DNA of 64,000 nt from positions 868,001 to 932,000 of the forward strand of contig CP036201.1 in NCBI GenBank assembly GCA_004299845.1, given 5' to 3'. The translations under genes were made by a program, and so were the position numbers. This DNA is from Verrucomicrobia bacterium S94 (GTDB lineage: Bacteria > Verrucomicrobiota > Kiritimatiellia > Kiritimatiellales > Pontiellaceae). Each line of letters starts with the position of its first letter. The stretch's first letter is position 1. Below the pieces are notes generated by a model, which had not been told where the DNA came from, did not search any database, and worked only from the letters and a program-made list of their open reading frames with translations. This document shows, piece after piece, positions 48,296-56,175 of the stretch.

Positions 48296-49060
48296 ATGCT
48301 GCAAAAAATAAAATATCTATTTGATCATTCCACTACTCGTCCGGTTTTCGTGATTGGAACGGGACGGTCAGGTACACATTGGCTTGGGTATTCGCTTGGA
48401 AATCATCCGGAGGTTCGGGCTACCGTTGAGGATAAGCCTATGTTTAATCTTTCCACGAGAATGGCTCTTAATCCGGCTCTGGAGGATAAGTTGTTTAAGC
48501 CTCTGGTCCGAGCGTACAAGTGGCAGCTTTTTAAATCAGCGCCTCGACTGTATATGGATAAAACGCATCCGAATATCTGGATTGCGGAGAAGTTGCTGGA
48601 GGCTTTTCCGAATGCTCTTTTTCTGGGAATAGAAAGAAATCCTTACGCTACCGTTGCCAGCATGATGAAACATGGAGGGGTTTCGGCATGGCACAAACGC
48701 TGGCGGGAATTTCCCATACCGAATCGCTTTCTCGGCATTACTCAGGATCTGGCGGATCGTTATGACCGGATTCCGTTTGCCTCTCAGTGTGCAATGAGAT
48801 GGTTGGCTCACCATAATAGAATGAATGAACTCAGAGGAACGCTTGGAGATGCGTTTCTGCTGATTACATACGAATCATTCGCACATGATACAAAAGCTAC
48901 AGTCGATACACTGAAACAGTTCCTGGCACTGAAGTCTCCTGTTCCGATTCCGGAGGTAAAAAAAGATTCTTTGAACAAATGGAAGCATCAGCTTTCTGAT
49001 TCCGAGCTGGCCGATATTCAGAAAACAGTTGGTTTTTCTCCTGATAGCGTCCGCGATTAA
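48296..49060 (+). CDS. PAPS-dependent sulfotransferase
   Basis: A 254-residue cytoplasmic sulfotransferase. The 5'-phosphosulfate loop FVIGTGRSGTHWLG is near the N-terminus. The 3'-phosphate region is in LFLGIERNPYATVASMMKHGG (R and following Ser), and AMRWLAHHNRMNELRG ... LLITYESFAHD is the usual C-terminal pattern. It would transfer sulfate from PAPS to a sugar or lipid. Its place between LPS genes and the lipid A exporter suggests a sulfated LPS or glycan. It is separated from the previous gene by 189 bases, so it may have its own promoter. No cysD/cysN/cysC genes are in the window. Confidence 0.85.
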   Translation: MLQKIKYLFDHSTTRPVFVIGTGRSGTHWLGYSLGNHPEVRATVEDKPMFNLSTRMALNPALEDKLFKPLVRAYKWQLFKSAPRLYMDKTHPNIWIAEKLLEAFPNALFLGIERNPYATVASMMKHGGVSAWHKRWREFPIPNRFLGITQDLADRYDRIPFASQCAMRWLAHHNRMNELRGTLGDAFLLITYESFAHDTKATVDTLKQFLALKSPVPIPEVKKDSLNKWKHQLSDSELADIQKTVGFSPDSVRD

Positions 49061-49379
49061 CAGGAGAAATTGTCTGACGGGAATCGGCGAACTGTTGCTG
49101 AAAAGCGGTACGGGTTATTTTTAGCGTTTATCAGAACGTGCATTAGACCTTGCCCGATGCCGGTTATGAACAGGCTTTGTTTTGGCTCGGATCGCAGTGT
49201 GTGATAAATCTATTGTCTTCAGTTGTTTGCCGGTAGAGCCCGCTCTTTTTTTCTTGTTTTATGACCGCATGCTGGTGGCAGTCGCTACCTTGAAACTGTG
49301 GGGATATCGGAATTCCCGCTTTATTGCAGCCAGCTTCTTTAGGGTGGAGTCGCTTTATTTCAAATGATAGAAACGGGAC
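49061..49379. other. Intergenic region before the exporter gene
   Basis: About 320 bases. Open frames here have no start signal or recognisable content. No hairpin with a T run or RNA gene is visible. Confidence 0.4.
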
Positions 49380-51139
49380 ATGAAGTTTATGAATAAAGTT
49401 TTTCGAACGGGCTTTGAACGGTTCGCCCCCTATTTTTCTCTGCTCAAGCCGGTTAAGAAGCAGTTTATTATCGGTATTCTGATGGGGGTTTTGTACGGTC
49501 TCGCCAGTGGTGCGGGGCTGCCTTATCTTACCAAAGTTCTGATTCCCGTACTTACGGCCAAGCCGTTGCCGGATACGTTGATCCTGATCGGCTATATTTC
49601 CATTTTTCCCGTGGGGATGTTTTTGCGGGCGGTTTGCGGTTATTTCAATACGTATCTTATGGCCTATTGCGGGACGCGGGTACTGCTTCGGCTGCGCAGT
49701 AATGTCATGGGGAGGCTTCAGGAGCTTCCGCTCTCCTTTTATCATGAGAATACGGTGGGAGATCTGATGGCGCGGGTGACCGGAGATACAGGTGCGCTGC
49801 AGCAGGTGCTGACGCAGGTTTCGAATGATCTGATTAAACAGCCGGTGACGCTGGTTGCGGCTGTGGGCTATCTTATTTTTCTGGCAATCAGTGAACGGGA
49901 GGCTTCTTTTCTTCTGATGTTTCTGGCAACGGTTCCGCTGATTATTCTTCCGTTGAGGATTTTCGGAAAGCGGGTGCTCAAGCGGGCGAAGCAGGTTCAG
50001 AACCAAAGCGGAGATATATCGAATTATGTGTCTGAAAATCTGAATGCTGTTAGAGAGGTCCGTGCGTTTAATCTCCAGCAATCTGAAATGGCACGTTTTG
50101 ATCAGGCGCTCGAAAACTTTGCGACCTATTCGATGAAGGTGGTGAAGTACAGTAAAATTATTCGTCCGACGATTGAGGTCGTCGGTGTGGTGTGTGTGAC
50201 CGGAGCGGTGGTTTATATGCTGCAACGCGATATTTTTGCGATTGCGGCTTCCATGCTGGTGGCACTTTATGTGGCGTATGAACCGGTGAAAAAATTCGGC
50301 GAAATTCATGTGCTGTTCAAACGGGGGAGGCGGCTCTGGATCGTGTGGAGTATATTCTGCATGCGGAAGACCGTGTTCCTGAAGCGGATCATCCGCAAAC
50401 GATAGGCCCGGTTCGCGGTCGGGTGGATTTTGAGAATGTGAAATTCCGGTATCTGGATGAATGGGTGCTGAAAGATGTGAATCTGTCCTTCAGTCCCGGT
50501 TCAGTGGTGGCCCTGGTGGGGCCCAGTGGAGCGGGAAAAACCACGATTGCGGATCTGATTCCCCGTTTTTATGATGTCCAGCAGGGCTGTGTTAAGGTGG
50601 ATGGCGTGGATGTCCGGGCTATATCAAAACATGAGTTGCGTGAGCATATCTCCATCGTTTCGCAGGATACCTTTCTGTTTAATGATTCCATTCTGGAAAA
50701 TATCCGGCTCGGAAAACCCGGTGCTTCGGATGAGGAGGTCCGGACCGCGGCCCGGCAGGCTTTTGCCCATGATTTTATTCTGGAGCTTGAAGAGGGATAT
50801 GACACGGTGGTTGGTGAGCGCGGAACCCGGTTGTCGGGAGGGCAGAAACAGCGTATTGCCATTGCGCGTGCGTTTCTGAAAAATGCGCCGATTCTGATTC
50901 TCGATGAAGCGACATCCGCTTTGGATTCAGAAAGCGAAAAGAAAATTCAGACTGCGCTTGAGAAACTGGTGAAAGGGAAAACCGTTTTCATGATTGCCCA
51001 CCGTTTTGCCACCATTCGCATGGCGGATACCATTGTGGTTATGGAAGACGGTCATGTACGCGGTGTCGGCAGTCATAGCGAGCTTTATGAAAAGGATGAG
51101 CTTTATACCAAACTATATAACCGGCAGTTCATTGATTAA
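49380..51139 (+). pseudogene. msbA: MsbA-like lipid exporter (ABC), interrupted by one frameshift
   Basis: With one base restored this is a 586-residue half-transporter. Six helices lie in residues 1-320 (IIGILMGVLYGLASG, LILIGYISIFPVGMFL and others). The ATPase domain follows with Walker A GPSGAGKTT, Q-loop SIVSQDTF, signature LSGGQKQRIAIARAFL, Walker B ILILDEATSALD and the histidine in MIAHRFATIR. MsbA flips lipid A-core across the inner membrane, which fits the LPS genes upstream and lptF/G downstream. The frame breaks at the five-G run 50323-50327; a sixth G restores FKRGEAALDRVEYILHAEDR, joining the two halves exactly. MsbA is normally essential, so a sequencing error is the better explanation. 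The ATG at 49380 or 49389 could be the start. Confidence 0.87.
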
Positions 51140-52266
51140 TGCGCAAACTGACTAAATATCTTTTATCGGACTTTCTGACCATTTTCGGGACAGCACTGCT
51201 GCTGATCACATTTGCGTTCAGTATCGGCACCATGTACAAACTGATTGACTACATGGCCAAGGGACTGCCGCTGGGTGTGATCGGGCAGTTTGCGGTTTAC
51301 ACTCTGCCGTATTCCCTTTCATTTACGATTCCGATCAGTGCCCTGTTTTCGACGCTGCTGCTTTTCGGGCGGCTGTCTTCCGACAGTGAGCTGGCGGCCA
51401 TGCGGGGCGGGGGACTGAGTCTCTGGCAGATTTCATCGCCGATTATTCTGTTTTCCATGTTTCTCAGCATCATCTGCTTTTACAACAGTTTTACGATCTA
51501 TCCCAAAACCACCTTTGCGGCGGAGCGCCTGAAAAAGAATGCGCTGAGTATGGGCGTGGAGGATCCGATCAAGCTGCTGGAGGAGGGACGGTTTATCCGT
51601 GATTTTCCGGGCTATATGATTTATGTGGGCAATAAATACCGGAACAAGGTGAAAGATCTTGTGGTGTATAAAACAGACCGGAGCAGCGGTGAGATTACGG
51701 ATACGCTTCGGGCTGACAGCGGTATCCTTACCATTGATGAAGAAAATATGATCCTCAAAATCGATCTTTTTGATGTGCGTATGGAAATTGCCGATGCTAA
51801 GGAACCGGGTAAAATCCACTATATGAGTGCTAAAAAGCATCCGATTCGTGTGGATCTGAATGATCTGACCCAAACCGGTTCAGTTCGCAAAAAGCGTAAA
51901 TATCTGGATTTCCGGGAATTGGTTTATGTCATACGCAACCCGGAGGCCGATTTGGGCTGGATGCGAAAATATGATATGCAGGTGGAGCACGGCCGCGACC
52001 TGATCGAATTTCATCAGCGTATCTGCCTGGCCGTTGCGCCGCTGATGTTTGTATTGGTGGCGATTCCGCTGGGGATTACTTCGCACCGAAAGGAATCGTC
52101 GATCGGGATGCTGATGAGTCTGGGTATTATGTTTGTTTATTACGTCTTTATTATTCTTTCTGACACTTTCGACAAAAAACCGCAGTATTATCCCTGGCTG
52201 CTGCCGTGGGTTCCGATTGTTCTCGGTCAGGTCTACGGGCTGATTATGATGCGCCGGGCAAATTAA
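51139..52266 (+). CDS. LptF/LptG family LPS transport permease
   Basis: A 375-residue permease of the YjgP/YjgQ family. Three helices (DFLTIFGTALLLITFAFSIG, FAVYTLPYSLSFTIPISALFSTLLLFG, IILFSMFLSIICFY) precede a periplasmic beta-jellyroll region (about 130-270). Three C-terminal helices follow (LAVAPLMFVLVAIPLGIT, LMSLGIMFVYYVFIILS, LLPWVPIVLGQVYGLIMM). The SDSELAAMRGGG motif after helix 2 is characteristic. With LptB and a partner it extracts LPS from the inner membrane for the Lpt bridge. It overlaps the exporter gene by one base (TAATG), so the two are coupled. I cannot decide between LptF and LptG. Confidence 0.9.
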   Translation: MRKLTKYLLSDFLTIFGTALLLITFAFSIGTMYKLIDYMAKGLPLGVIGQFAVYTLPYSLSFTIPISALFSTLLLFGRLSSDSELAAMRGGGLSLWQISSPIILFSMFLSIICFYNSFTIYPKTTFAAERLKKNALSMGVEDPIKLLEEGRFIRDFPGYMIYVGNKYRNKVKDLVVYKTDRSSGEITDTLRADSGILTIDEENMILKIDLFDVRMEIADAKEPGKIHYMSAKKHPIRVDLNDLTQTGSVRKKRKYLDFRELVYVIRNPEADLGWMRKYDMQVEHGRDLIEFHQRICLAVAPLMFVLVAIPLGITSHRKESSIGMLMSLGIMFVYYVFIILSDTFDKKPQYYPWLLPWVPIVLGQVYGLIMMRRAN

Positions 52267-52371
52267 CGGGGAATATCAAAGGAAACGAGGTTTCCGGTCC
52301 TTGGAACTTGCCATGCCCGGAGGCCCTTAGTATCTTCCTCGTTCTTCCCTGAAAAGGGAAGGGAACGAGAC

Positions 52372-52507
52372 GGTTCCCGGCAGGCGTGTTGAGCGTCGGC
52401 ATCCGGATGACGAAATCGGGTTAACCCCGTCAGGGCCGGAAGGCAGCAGCGGTACACCATGTTTTTCGGGTGTCCGGACCCGCTGGCGGGAGCGACTGCC
52501 GGGGGCC
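52372..52507 (+). ncRNA. ffs: Signal recognition particle RNA (4.5S-type)
   Basis: The conserved SRP apical core is present: GTCAGGGCCGGAAGGCAGCAGC lies at 52429-52450 with the GGAAG loop and symmetric internal loop. The two ends pair over 12 bases (GGTTCCCGGCAG at 52372-52383 with CTGCCGGGGGCC at 52496-52507, some G-T pairs), giving a single long hairpin of about 136 nt. No Alu domain is visible. It lies 34 bases before dnaX. A separate hairpin (52338-52369) directly precedes it. Confidence 0.88.
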
Positions 52508-52541
52508 CTTTCGTTCTCTTGTCTGCAGGAAACTTTTTATT

Positions 52542-54185
52542 ATGGCCTATGAAGTTCTAGCACGAAAATGGCGCCCGCAGCAGTTCGCTGATGTTGTGGG
52601 GCAGGGGCATGTTACCCGCACGCTCACCAATGCCATCGAGACCGACCGCGTGGCACATGCCTATATGTTTGTCGGTTCGCGCGGAACCGGAAAAACCACC
52701 TCAGCCCGGATTCTTGCCAAAGCGCTTAATTGCGAAAAAGGTCCGACTCCGTATCCGTGCGATCAATGCGATTCCTGCAGGGAAGTTATGGCCGGCAACA
52801 GCCTCGACGTTATTGAAATCGACGGAGCGTCGAATAACGGGGTTGATCAGGTGCGTGATCTGCGCGACAACGCCCGCTATGCTCCGGCGCGCGGACCTTA
52901 CAAAATTTACATTATTGACGAAGTGCATATGCTCTCCACGCAGGCGTTCAACGCGCTGCTTAAAACGCTGGAAGAGCCGCCGGAACATGTGAAGTTTATA
53001 TTCGCGACGACCGATGTGCATAAAGTGCTGCCCACGATTCTCTCCCGCTGTCAGCGGTTCGATCTCCGCCGGATTTCGGTGCAGGATATTGTTGATCGTC
53101 TGCGCAAAGGCTGTGCGGAAGAGGGAATCAACATTACTGAGGATGCACTGCTTGCCATTGCCCGCGGAGCTGAAGGCGGTTTGCGCGATGCTGAATCGGC
53201 GTTGGATCAGATTATCTCTTTTCGCGGTAAGGATATCGGCGAAGACGATGTGCTGGCTGTTTTCGGGCTGGTTTCCCGGCATGTGCTTGAAAAGCTGACC
53301 GTGGCCATTCTAAAGTCCGATGTGCCGGCCATTATTCAGATTGTTTCTGAAATGGATCAGGCGGGCAAGGATCTGCAGCGGGTGGTGATGGAGCTGCTTG
53401 AAAACTTCCGGAATCTGCTGGTGGTGATCTATGCGCAAAACGGGGCTGCTGCCTTGGAACTGCCTGAAGCGCAGTTGGAATTCTATAAACGTGTTGCCTC
53501 CGAAACCGAAGCCGGGCGCGTTTTGAAAATTATCGATGCGCTGATCGAAACCGATGGTCGTATGCGCTACGCGCTTTCCAGAAAAACGTTGCTGGAAACC
53601 GGACTGATCCGCTGCTCGCGGGCAGCCGAAACCGCCACGATTAACGAGCTGCTTAAACAGGTGGCCGAACTAAAAAAAAACTTTAAATCCGGCGGAGCAC
53701 TAGCTGGATCTCCTTCAGAAACCACGGTTTCCTTCGGTACAGCCGGACAAAAAAAAAAGATAGCTCCTGCCGGTGAGGTTGAACTGCTGCTTAAAAAGTG
53801 GCATGAGATTATCCGCCAGGTCGGCAAAGCTGATCCGCTCGCCAGAAGCTGTCTGCTGAATACCGCGCCGCTGCAGACTTCGGAAACGCAGTTGGTCGTG
53901 GGCTATGATCCTGAATTTTCCAAAGATCGGGATCGGCTGGAGGATAGCCGGGCAAAGTTGGCGCTGACCCGTTCGGTGGAAAAATATCTGGGCCGAATGC
54001 TTTCCGTTACCTACGAGCCGCTCAAGGCCGACGATCCGCGTCCGTTGCCGGCAGACCGTTCTGTTTCGAATTCGGGGTCCGAAAATACCGTAATGCTCAC
54101 TAAAGAACAGCAATGGTATGCAAACCCCGTTGTCAAAATGGTTGTTGATGCATTTAATGGGGAGATTACCGATATAAGGGAGTGA
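52542..54185 (+). CDS. dnaX: DNA polymerase III subunits gamma/tau
   Basis: A 547-residue clamp-loader subunit. It has the AAA+ domain with Walker A VGSRGTGKTTSARILAKAL, a four-cysteine zinc module (CEKG...CDQCDSC), Walker B IYIIDEVHML, the sensor ATTDVHKVLPTILSRCQRF and the lid SILDAESALDQI-like GGLRDAESALDQI. A collar domain follows to about residue 370, then a lysine-rich linker and a C-terminal tau-like domain. The linker contains A9 and A10 runs with stops in both other frames just beyond, so a shorter gamma form of about 380-410 residues is likely. The ATG at 52542 begins the standard MAYEVLARKWRPQ start. dnaX-ybaB-recR is a classic gene order. Confidence 0.95.
   Translation: MAYEVLARKWRPQQFADVVGQGHVTRTLTNAIETDRVAHAYMFVGSRGTGKTTSARILAKALNCEKGPTPYPCDQCDSCREVMAGNSLDVIEIDGASNNGVDQVRDLRDNARYAPARGPYKIYIIDEVHMLSTQAFNALLKTLEEPPEHVKFIFATTDVHKVLPTILSRCQRFDLRRISVQDIVDRLRKGCAEEGINITEDALLAIARGAEGGLRDAESALDQIISFRGKDIGEDDVLAVFGLVSRHVLEKLTVAILKSDVPAIIQIVSEMDQAGKDLQRVVMELLENFRNLLVVIYAQNGAAALELPEAQLEFYKRVASETEAGRVLKIIDALIETDGRMRYALSRKTLLETGLIRCSRAAETATINELLKQVAELKKNFKSGGALAGSPSETTVSFGTAGQKKKIAPAGEVELLLKKWHEIIRQVGKADPLARSCLLNTAPLQTSETQLVVGYDPEFSKDRDRLEDSRAKLALTRSVEKYLGRMLSVTYEPLKADDPRPLPADRSVSNSGSENTVMLTKEQQWYANPVVKMVVDAFNGEITDIRE
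53672..53680 (+). other. A9 slippage run in dnaX
   Basis: Nine A residues spanning codons CTA AAA AAA AAC. Adding one A leads to TAA two codons after the run. Losing one A leads to TAG at 53701-53703. Either event gives a product ending near residue 379-386. Confidence 0.6.
53749..53758 (+). other. A10 slippage run in dnaX
   Basis: Ten A residues spanning CAA AAA AAA AAG. Losing one A (or gaining two) leads to TAG at 53761-53763, immediately after the run. Gaining one A leads to TGA five codons later. The product would end near residue 406-411. Confidence 0.6.
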
Positions 54186-54262
54186 CGCACAGCGAATCCG
54201 ACATGAAAACCGCTGCACACATTTTGAACAGAAAACTCAAACCGTAAAACGGGAACTTAATT

Positions 54263-54574
54263 ATGAACATGATGAAAATGATGAAGCAGGCGCAGGACCT
54301 GCAGAAAAATATGAAGAAAAAGCAGGATGAACTGGCGAAAACCGAAGTCCAGTTCACTTCCGGCGGCGGTATGGTTACCGTGACAGCCACCTGCGATATG
54401 AAAGTCCGTTCCATCAAAATCAATCCGGATGCTGTTGATCCGGACGACGTGGAAATGCTTGAAGATCTTGTGCTCGCCGCTGTCGACGGATGCATCAGTT
54501 CCGCGCAGGAAACTATGGCGAAGGAAATGAGTAAGCTCACCGGCGGAATGAATATTCCCGGCATGGGCTTTTAA
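54263..54574 (+). CDS. ybaB: YbaB/EbfC family nucleoid-associated protein
   Basis: A 103-residue DNA-binding protein. A Met- and Lys-rich N-terminal helix (MNMMKMMKQAQDLQKNMKKKQDEL) is followed by the strand region TEVQFTSGGGMVTVTATCDMKVRSIKINPD and a C-terminal helix (MLEDLVLAAVDGCISSAQETMAKEMSKLTGG) that dimerises. This is the full YbaB pattern. It sits between dnaX and recR, the usual position. Confidence 0.93.
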   Translation: MNMMKMMKQAQDLQKNMKKKQDELAKTEVQFTSGGGMVTVTATCDMKVRSIKINPDAVDPDDVEMLEDLVLAAVDGCISSAQETMAKEMSKLTGGMNIPGMGF

Positions 54575-54618
54575 CAGAAAACCGAAGTACGATCTTCGGA
54601 TTTCAGGGTGTTCTGCGA

Positions 54619-55224
54619 ATGCAGCATTTGGTTCCTCTCGATAATCTAGTGGCGGCGCTCAGCCGCCTTCCCGGCATTGGAAGGCGCACGGCCGAACGTA
54701 TGGCCATGGCGCTGGTGCAGGACAGCAAAGGATTGATGCGTATTCTGGCCAATGCGCTGCTGGAGGCTGATGACGCTATTGCCAACTGCGAGCGTTGCGG
54801 AAATGTAACGCTTTCGGCCGTCAATCCGTGTGAGCTCTGCACGCGGCACCGTAAGGATGGTCACATACTCTGTGTGGTGGAGTCGCCCGCCGATATCATG
54901 AAGATTGAAGAGTCGGGCGGTTTTCTGGGGCGCTACCACGCCCTTATGGGCCGGCTTTCGCCCATGCATGGAACGGGTGCGGCAGATCTGAGGGTCGATC
55001 AGCTGCTTGCCCGTATTGCCGATGAAAAAATCACAGAAGTGCTGATTGCACTCGGCACCGATGTCGAGAGTGATGCCACCGCCAGTTATCTCAGAGAAGT
55101 GCTGTCGACACGGGATGTCCGTGTTTCGCGGATCGCCTTCGGTCTGCCGTCCGGAAGTGCCATCGAATATTCCGATGCTGCGACGCTGGCGAATGCAATT
55201 TCCGGGCGTCGGAAATTTGATTAA
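54619..55224 (+). CDS. recR: Recombination mediator RecR
   Basis: A 201-residue protein of the RecFOR pathway for gap repair. It has an N-terminal helix-hairpin-helix (LSRLPGIGRRTAERMAMAL), the Cys4 zinc finger (CERCGNVTLSAVNPCELC) and a Toprim domain (ILCVVESPADIMKIEESGGFLGRYHALMGRLSP), then the C-terminal VSRIAFGLPSGSAIEYSDAATLANAISGR. Length and order are normal. The ribosome-binding site is weak. Confidence 0.95.
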   Translation: MQHLVPLDNLVAALSRLPGIGRRTAERMAMALVQDSKGLMRILANALLEADDAIANCERCGNVTLSAVNPCELCTRHRKDGHILCVVESPADIMKIEESGGFLGRYHALMGRLSPMHGTGAADLRVDQLLARIADEKITEVLIALGTDVESDATASYLREVLSTRDVRVSRIAFGLPSGSAIEYSDAATLANAISGRRKFD

Positions 55225-55312
55225 TTCCATTTTTTTACCGCGTATGAAATCTGCAAGTTATTGGTTTCCAGGCACTGGAAAAAATCAGGATAAAAAAGTT
55301 AATTTCGGGGTG

Positions 55313-55340
55313 TTGACAAGGCGGAGGATTCCTGTACCTT
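55313..55340 (+). promoter_or_regulatory. Promoter of tRNA-Asn
   Basis: TTGACA (55313-55318), 16 bases, TACCTT (55335-55340), 21 bases before the tRNA 5' end. The same -35, spacing and -10 occur at 55567-55594. Confidence 0.65.
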
Positions 55341-55361
55341 ATGCGCCTCTTTTACGAGATA

Positions 55362-55436
55362 TCCGGCGTAGCTCAATGGTAGAGTAGGTGACTGTTAATC
55401 ACTTGGTTGCTGGTTCGAGCCCAGCCGCCGGAGCCA
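55362..55436 (+). tRNA. tRNA-Asn (anticodon GTT)
   Basis: A full cloverleaf with encoded CCA. Acceptor stem TCCGGCG / CGCCGGA, D arm GCTC...GAGT, anticodon stem GGTGA / TCACT around CTGTTAA (anticodon GTT at 55394-55396), and T arm with GGTTCGAGCC. The 3' end is a likely integration site for the phage-like DNA that follows. Confidence 0.95.
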
Positions 55437-55440
55437 CTTT

Positions 55441-55475
55441 AAAACCCTGTTATCTTCAGTGATAGCAGGGTTTTT
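55441..55475 (+). terminator. Terminator of tRNA-Asn
   Basis: Stem AAAACCCTGTTATC / GATAGCAGGGTTTT (one G-T pair) with a 6-base loop, followed by T, five bases after the tRNA. Confidence 0.85.
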
Positions 55476-55542
55476 CTTTGTCTGTTTGAATTTACTGACT
55501 CCGCCCTTGTTTCCTGATAACTTCCGATATTTTCTGATGATT

Positions 55543-55561
55543 TGACGAACAAATGACGAAC
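55543..55561 (+). repeat. Direct repeat TGACGAAC x2 at one-helical-turn spacing
   Basis: TGACGAAC at 55543-55550 and again at 55554-55561, an 11-base period. Just upstream (55511-55540) are degenerate TTC-GAT repeats with a similar period. They lie directly before the promoter at 55567 and could be regulator or integrase arm sites. Confidence 0.5.
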
Positions 55562-55566
55562 TTCTA

Positions 55567-55594
55567 TTGACACACCCCGTCTTTCCTGTACCTT
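55567..55594 (+). promoter_or_regulatory. Promoter of the small phage-region genes
   Basis: TTGACA (55567-55572), 16 bases, TACCTT (55589-55594). The last bases of the spacer and the -10 (TCCTGTACCTT) are identical to the tRNA-Asn promoter. It faces the small genes from 55656 on. Confidence 0.6.
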
Positions 55595-55655
55595 CCCACC
55601 ATCAGCCGAACGGCCGATCCGGAGTAGTGCCCGGGAAACAATAGAAGGAAATCCA

Positions 55656-55778
55656 ATGAACTTTTGCCGTCCAGATCTGTGGGCGAGCCCAATCTTTCGG
55701 GCTCGGCACTACCCTGCATTTCTGGGCGGCTCTTTTATTGGAGAAACAAATGAGCAAGAAGTTTGTGATCGAGATTAG
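55656..55778 (+). CDS. Possible 40-residue leader peptide
   Basis: A 40-codon frame with a good AAGGA ribosome-binding site nine bases before its ATG. It contains a strong hairpin (CGAGCCC at 55684-55690 with GGGCTCG at 55699-55705) and overlaps the next start codon by 29 bases in another frame. This may be a regulatory leader or a small phage protein; the sequence resembles nothing I know. An untranslated RNA with this hairpin is the alternative. Confidence 0.35.
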   Translation: MNFCRPDLWASPIFRARHYPAFLGGSFIGETNEQEVCDRD

Positions 55779-55968
55779 CGACGAATATTACAAAGAACTC
55801 GACATCGTCGATTCTGAATGGCCAGCAGTTATTCAAGAGGTTGTGGTGTGCGGTGCGGTTGCTTTGGTTGAAAGTTGCGGCGACCATGCCGAGGAGCGGT
55901 ACGAGCAAGTTGTTGTCAAGGAGCTTATTGAACTTGATTCTCTCGCAACGGCATCTTTCTTTGTATGA
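55750..55968 (+). CDS. Small acidic protein of unknown function, phage region
   Basis: A 72-residue acidic protein (MSKKFVIEISDEYYKELD at the start). It has no signal peptide or membrane helix and is predicted alpha/beta. The ATG at 55750 is preceded by GGAGA. I do not recognise the family. It is followed by other small genes on the same strand, as in phage early regions. Confidence 0.55.
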   Translation: MSKKFVIEISDEYYKELDIVDSEWPAVIQEVVVCGAVALVESCGDHAEERYEQVVVKELIELDSLATASFFV

Positions 55969-56008
55969 GATTTTTCCGAGCAAGCAAAGTTATCACCAAA
56001 AAGATAAC

Positions 56009-56161
56009 ATGATTCCGTACAGGAACGACTTTGTCAGTCGTGTTATATCATCCGAATGCGAAGCTTGCGTTTTTGATGATCATGCGCGCAGTCTGGCATT
56101 CCACAATAAGCCAATTAGAATAACTATCAGCGAATCAAAAGTGGAGTTTCCTGAGATATGA
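56009..56161 (+). CDS. Possible 50-residue protein, phage region
   Basis: A short frame beginning MIPYRNDFVSRVISSECEACVFDDH, with mixed charged composition. The ribosome-binding site is weak (AAGATAA). It lies between two more convincing small genes on the same strand with short gaps, which is the main support. Function unknown. Confidence 0.4.
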   Translation: MIPYRNDFVSRVISSECEACVFDDHARSLAFHNKPIRITISESKVEFPEI

Positions 56162-56175
56162 GGAAATAAGATCAG

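Noticed and set aside
49164-50309. A 381-codon minus-strand frame opposite the MsbA-like gene
   Set aside because: Its sense counterpart has unmistakable ABC exporter features; the antisense translation is rich in His, Arg and Asn without motifs.
53672-53758. Poly-A runs in dnaX as sequencing errors like those at the G runs
   Set aside because: The frame is continuous through both runs and the full-length product has the expected domain order, so no correction is needed.
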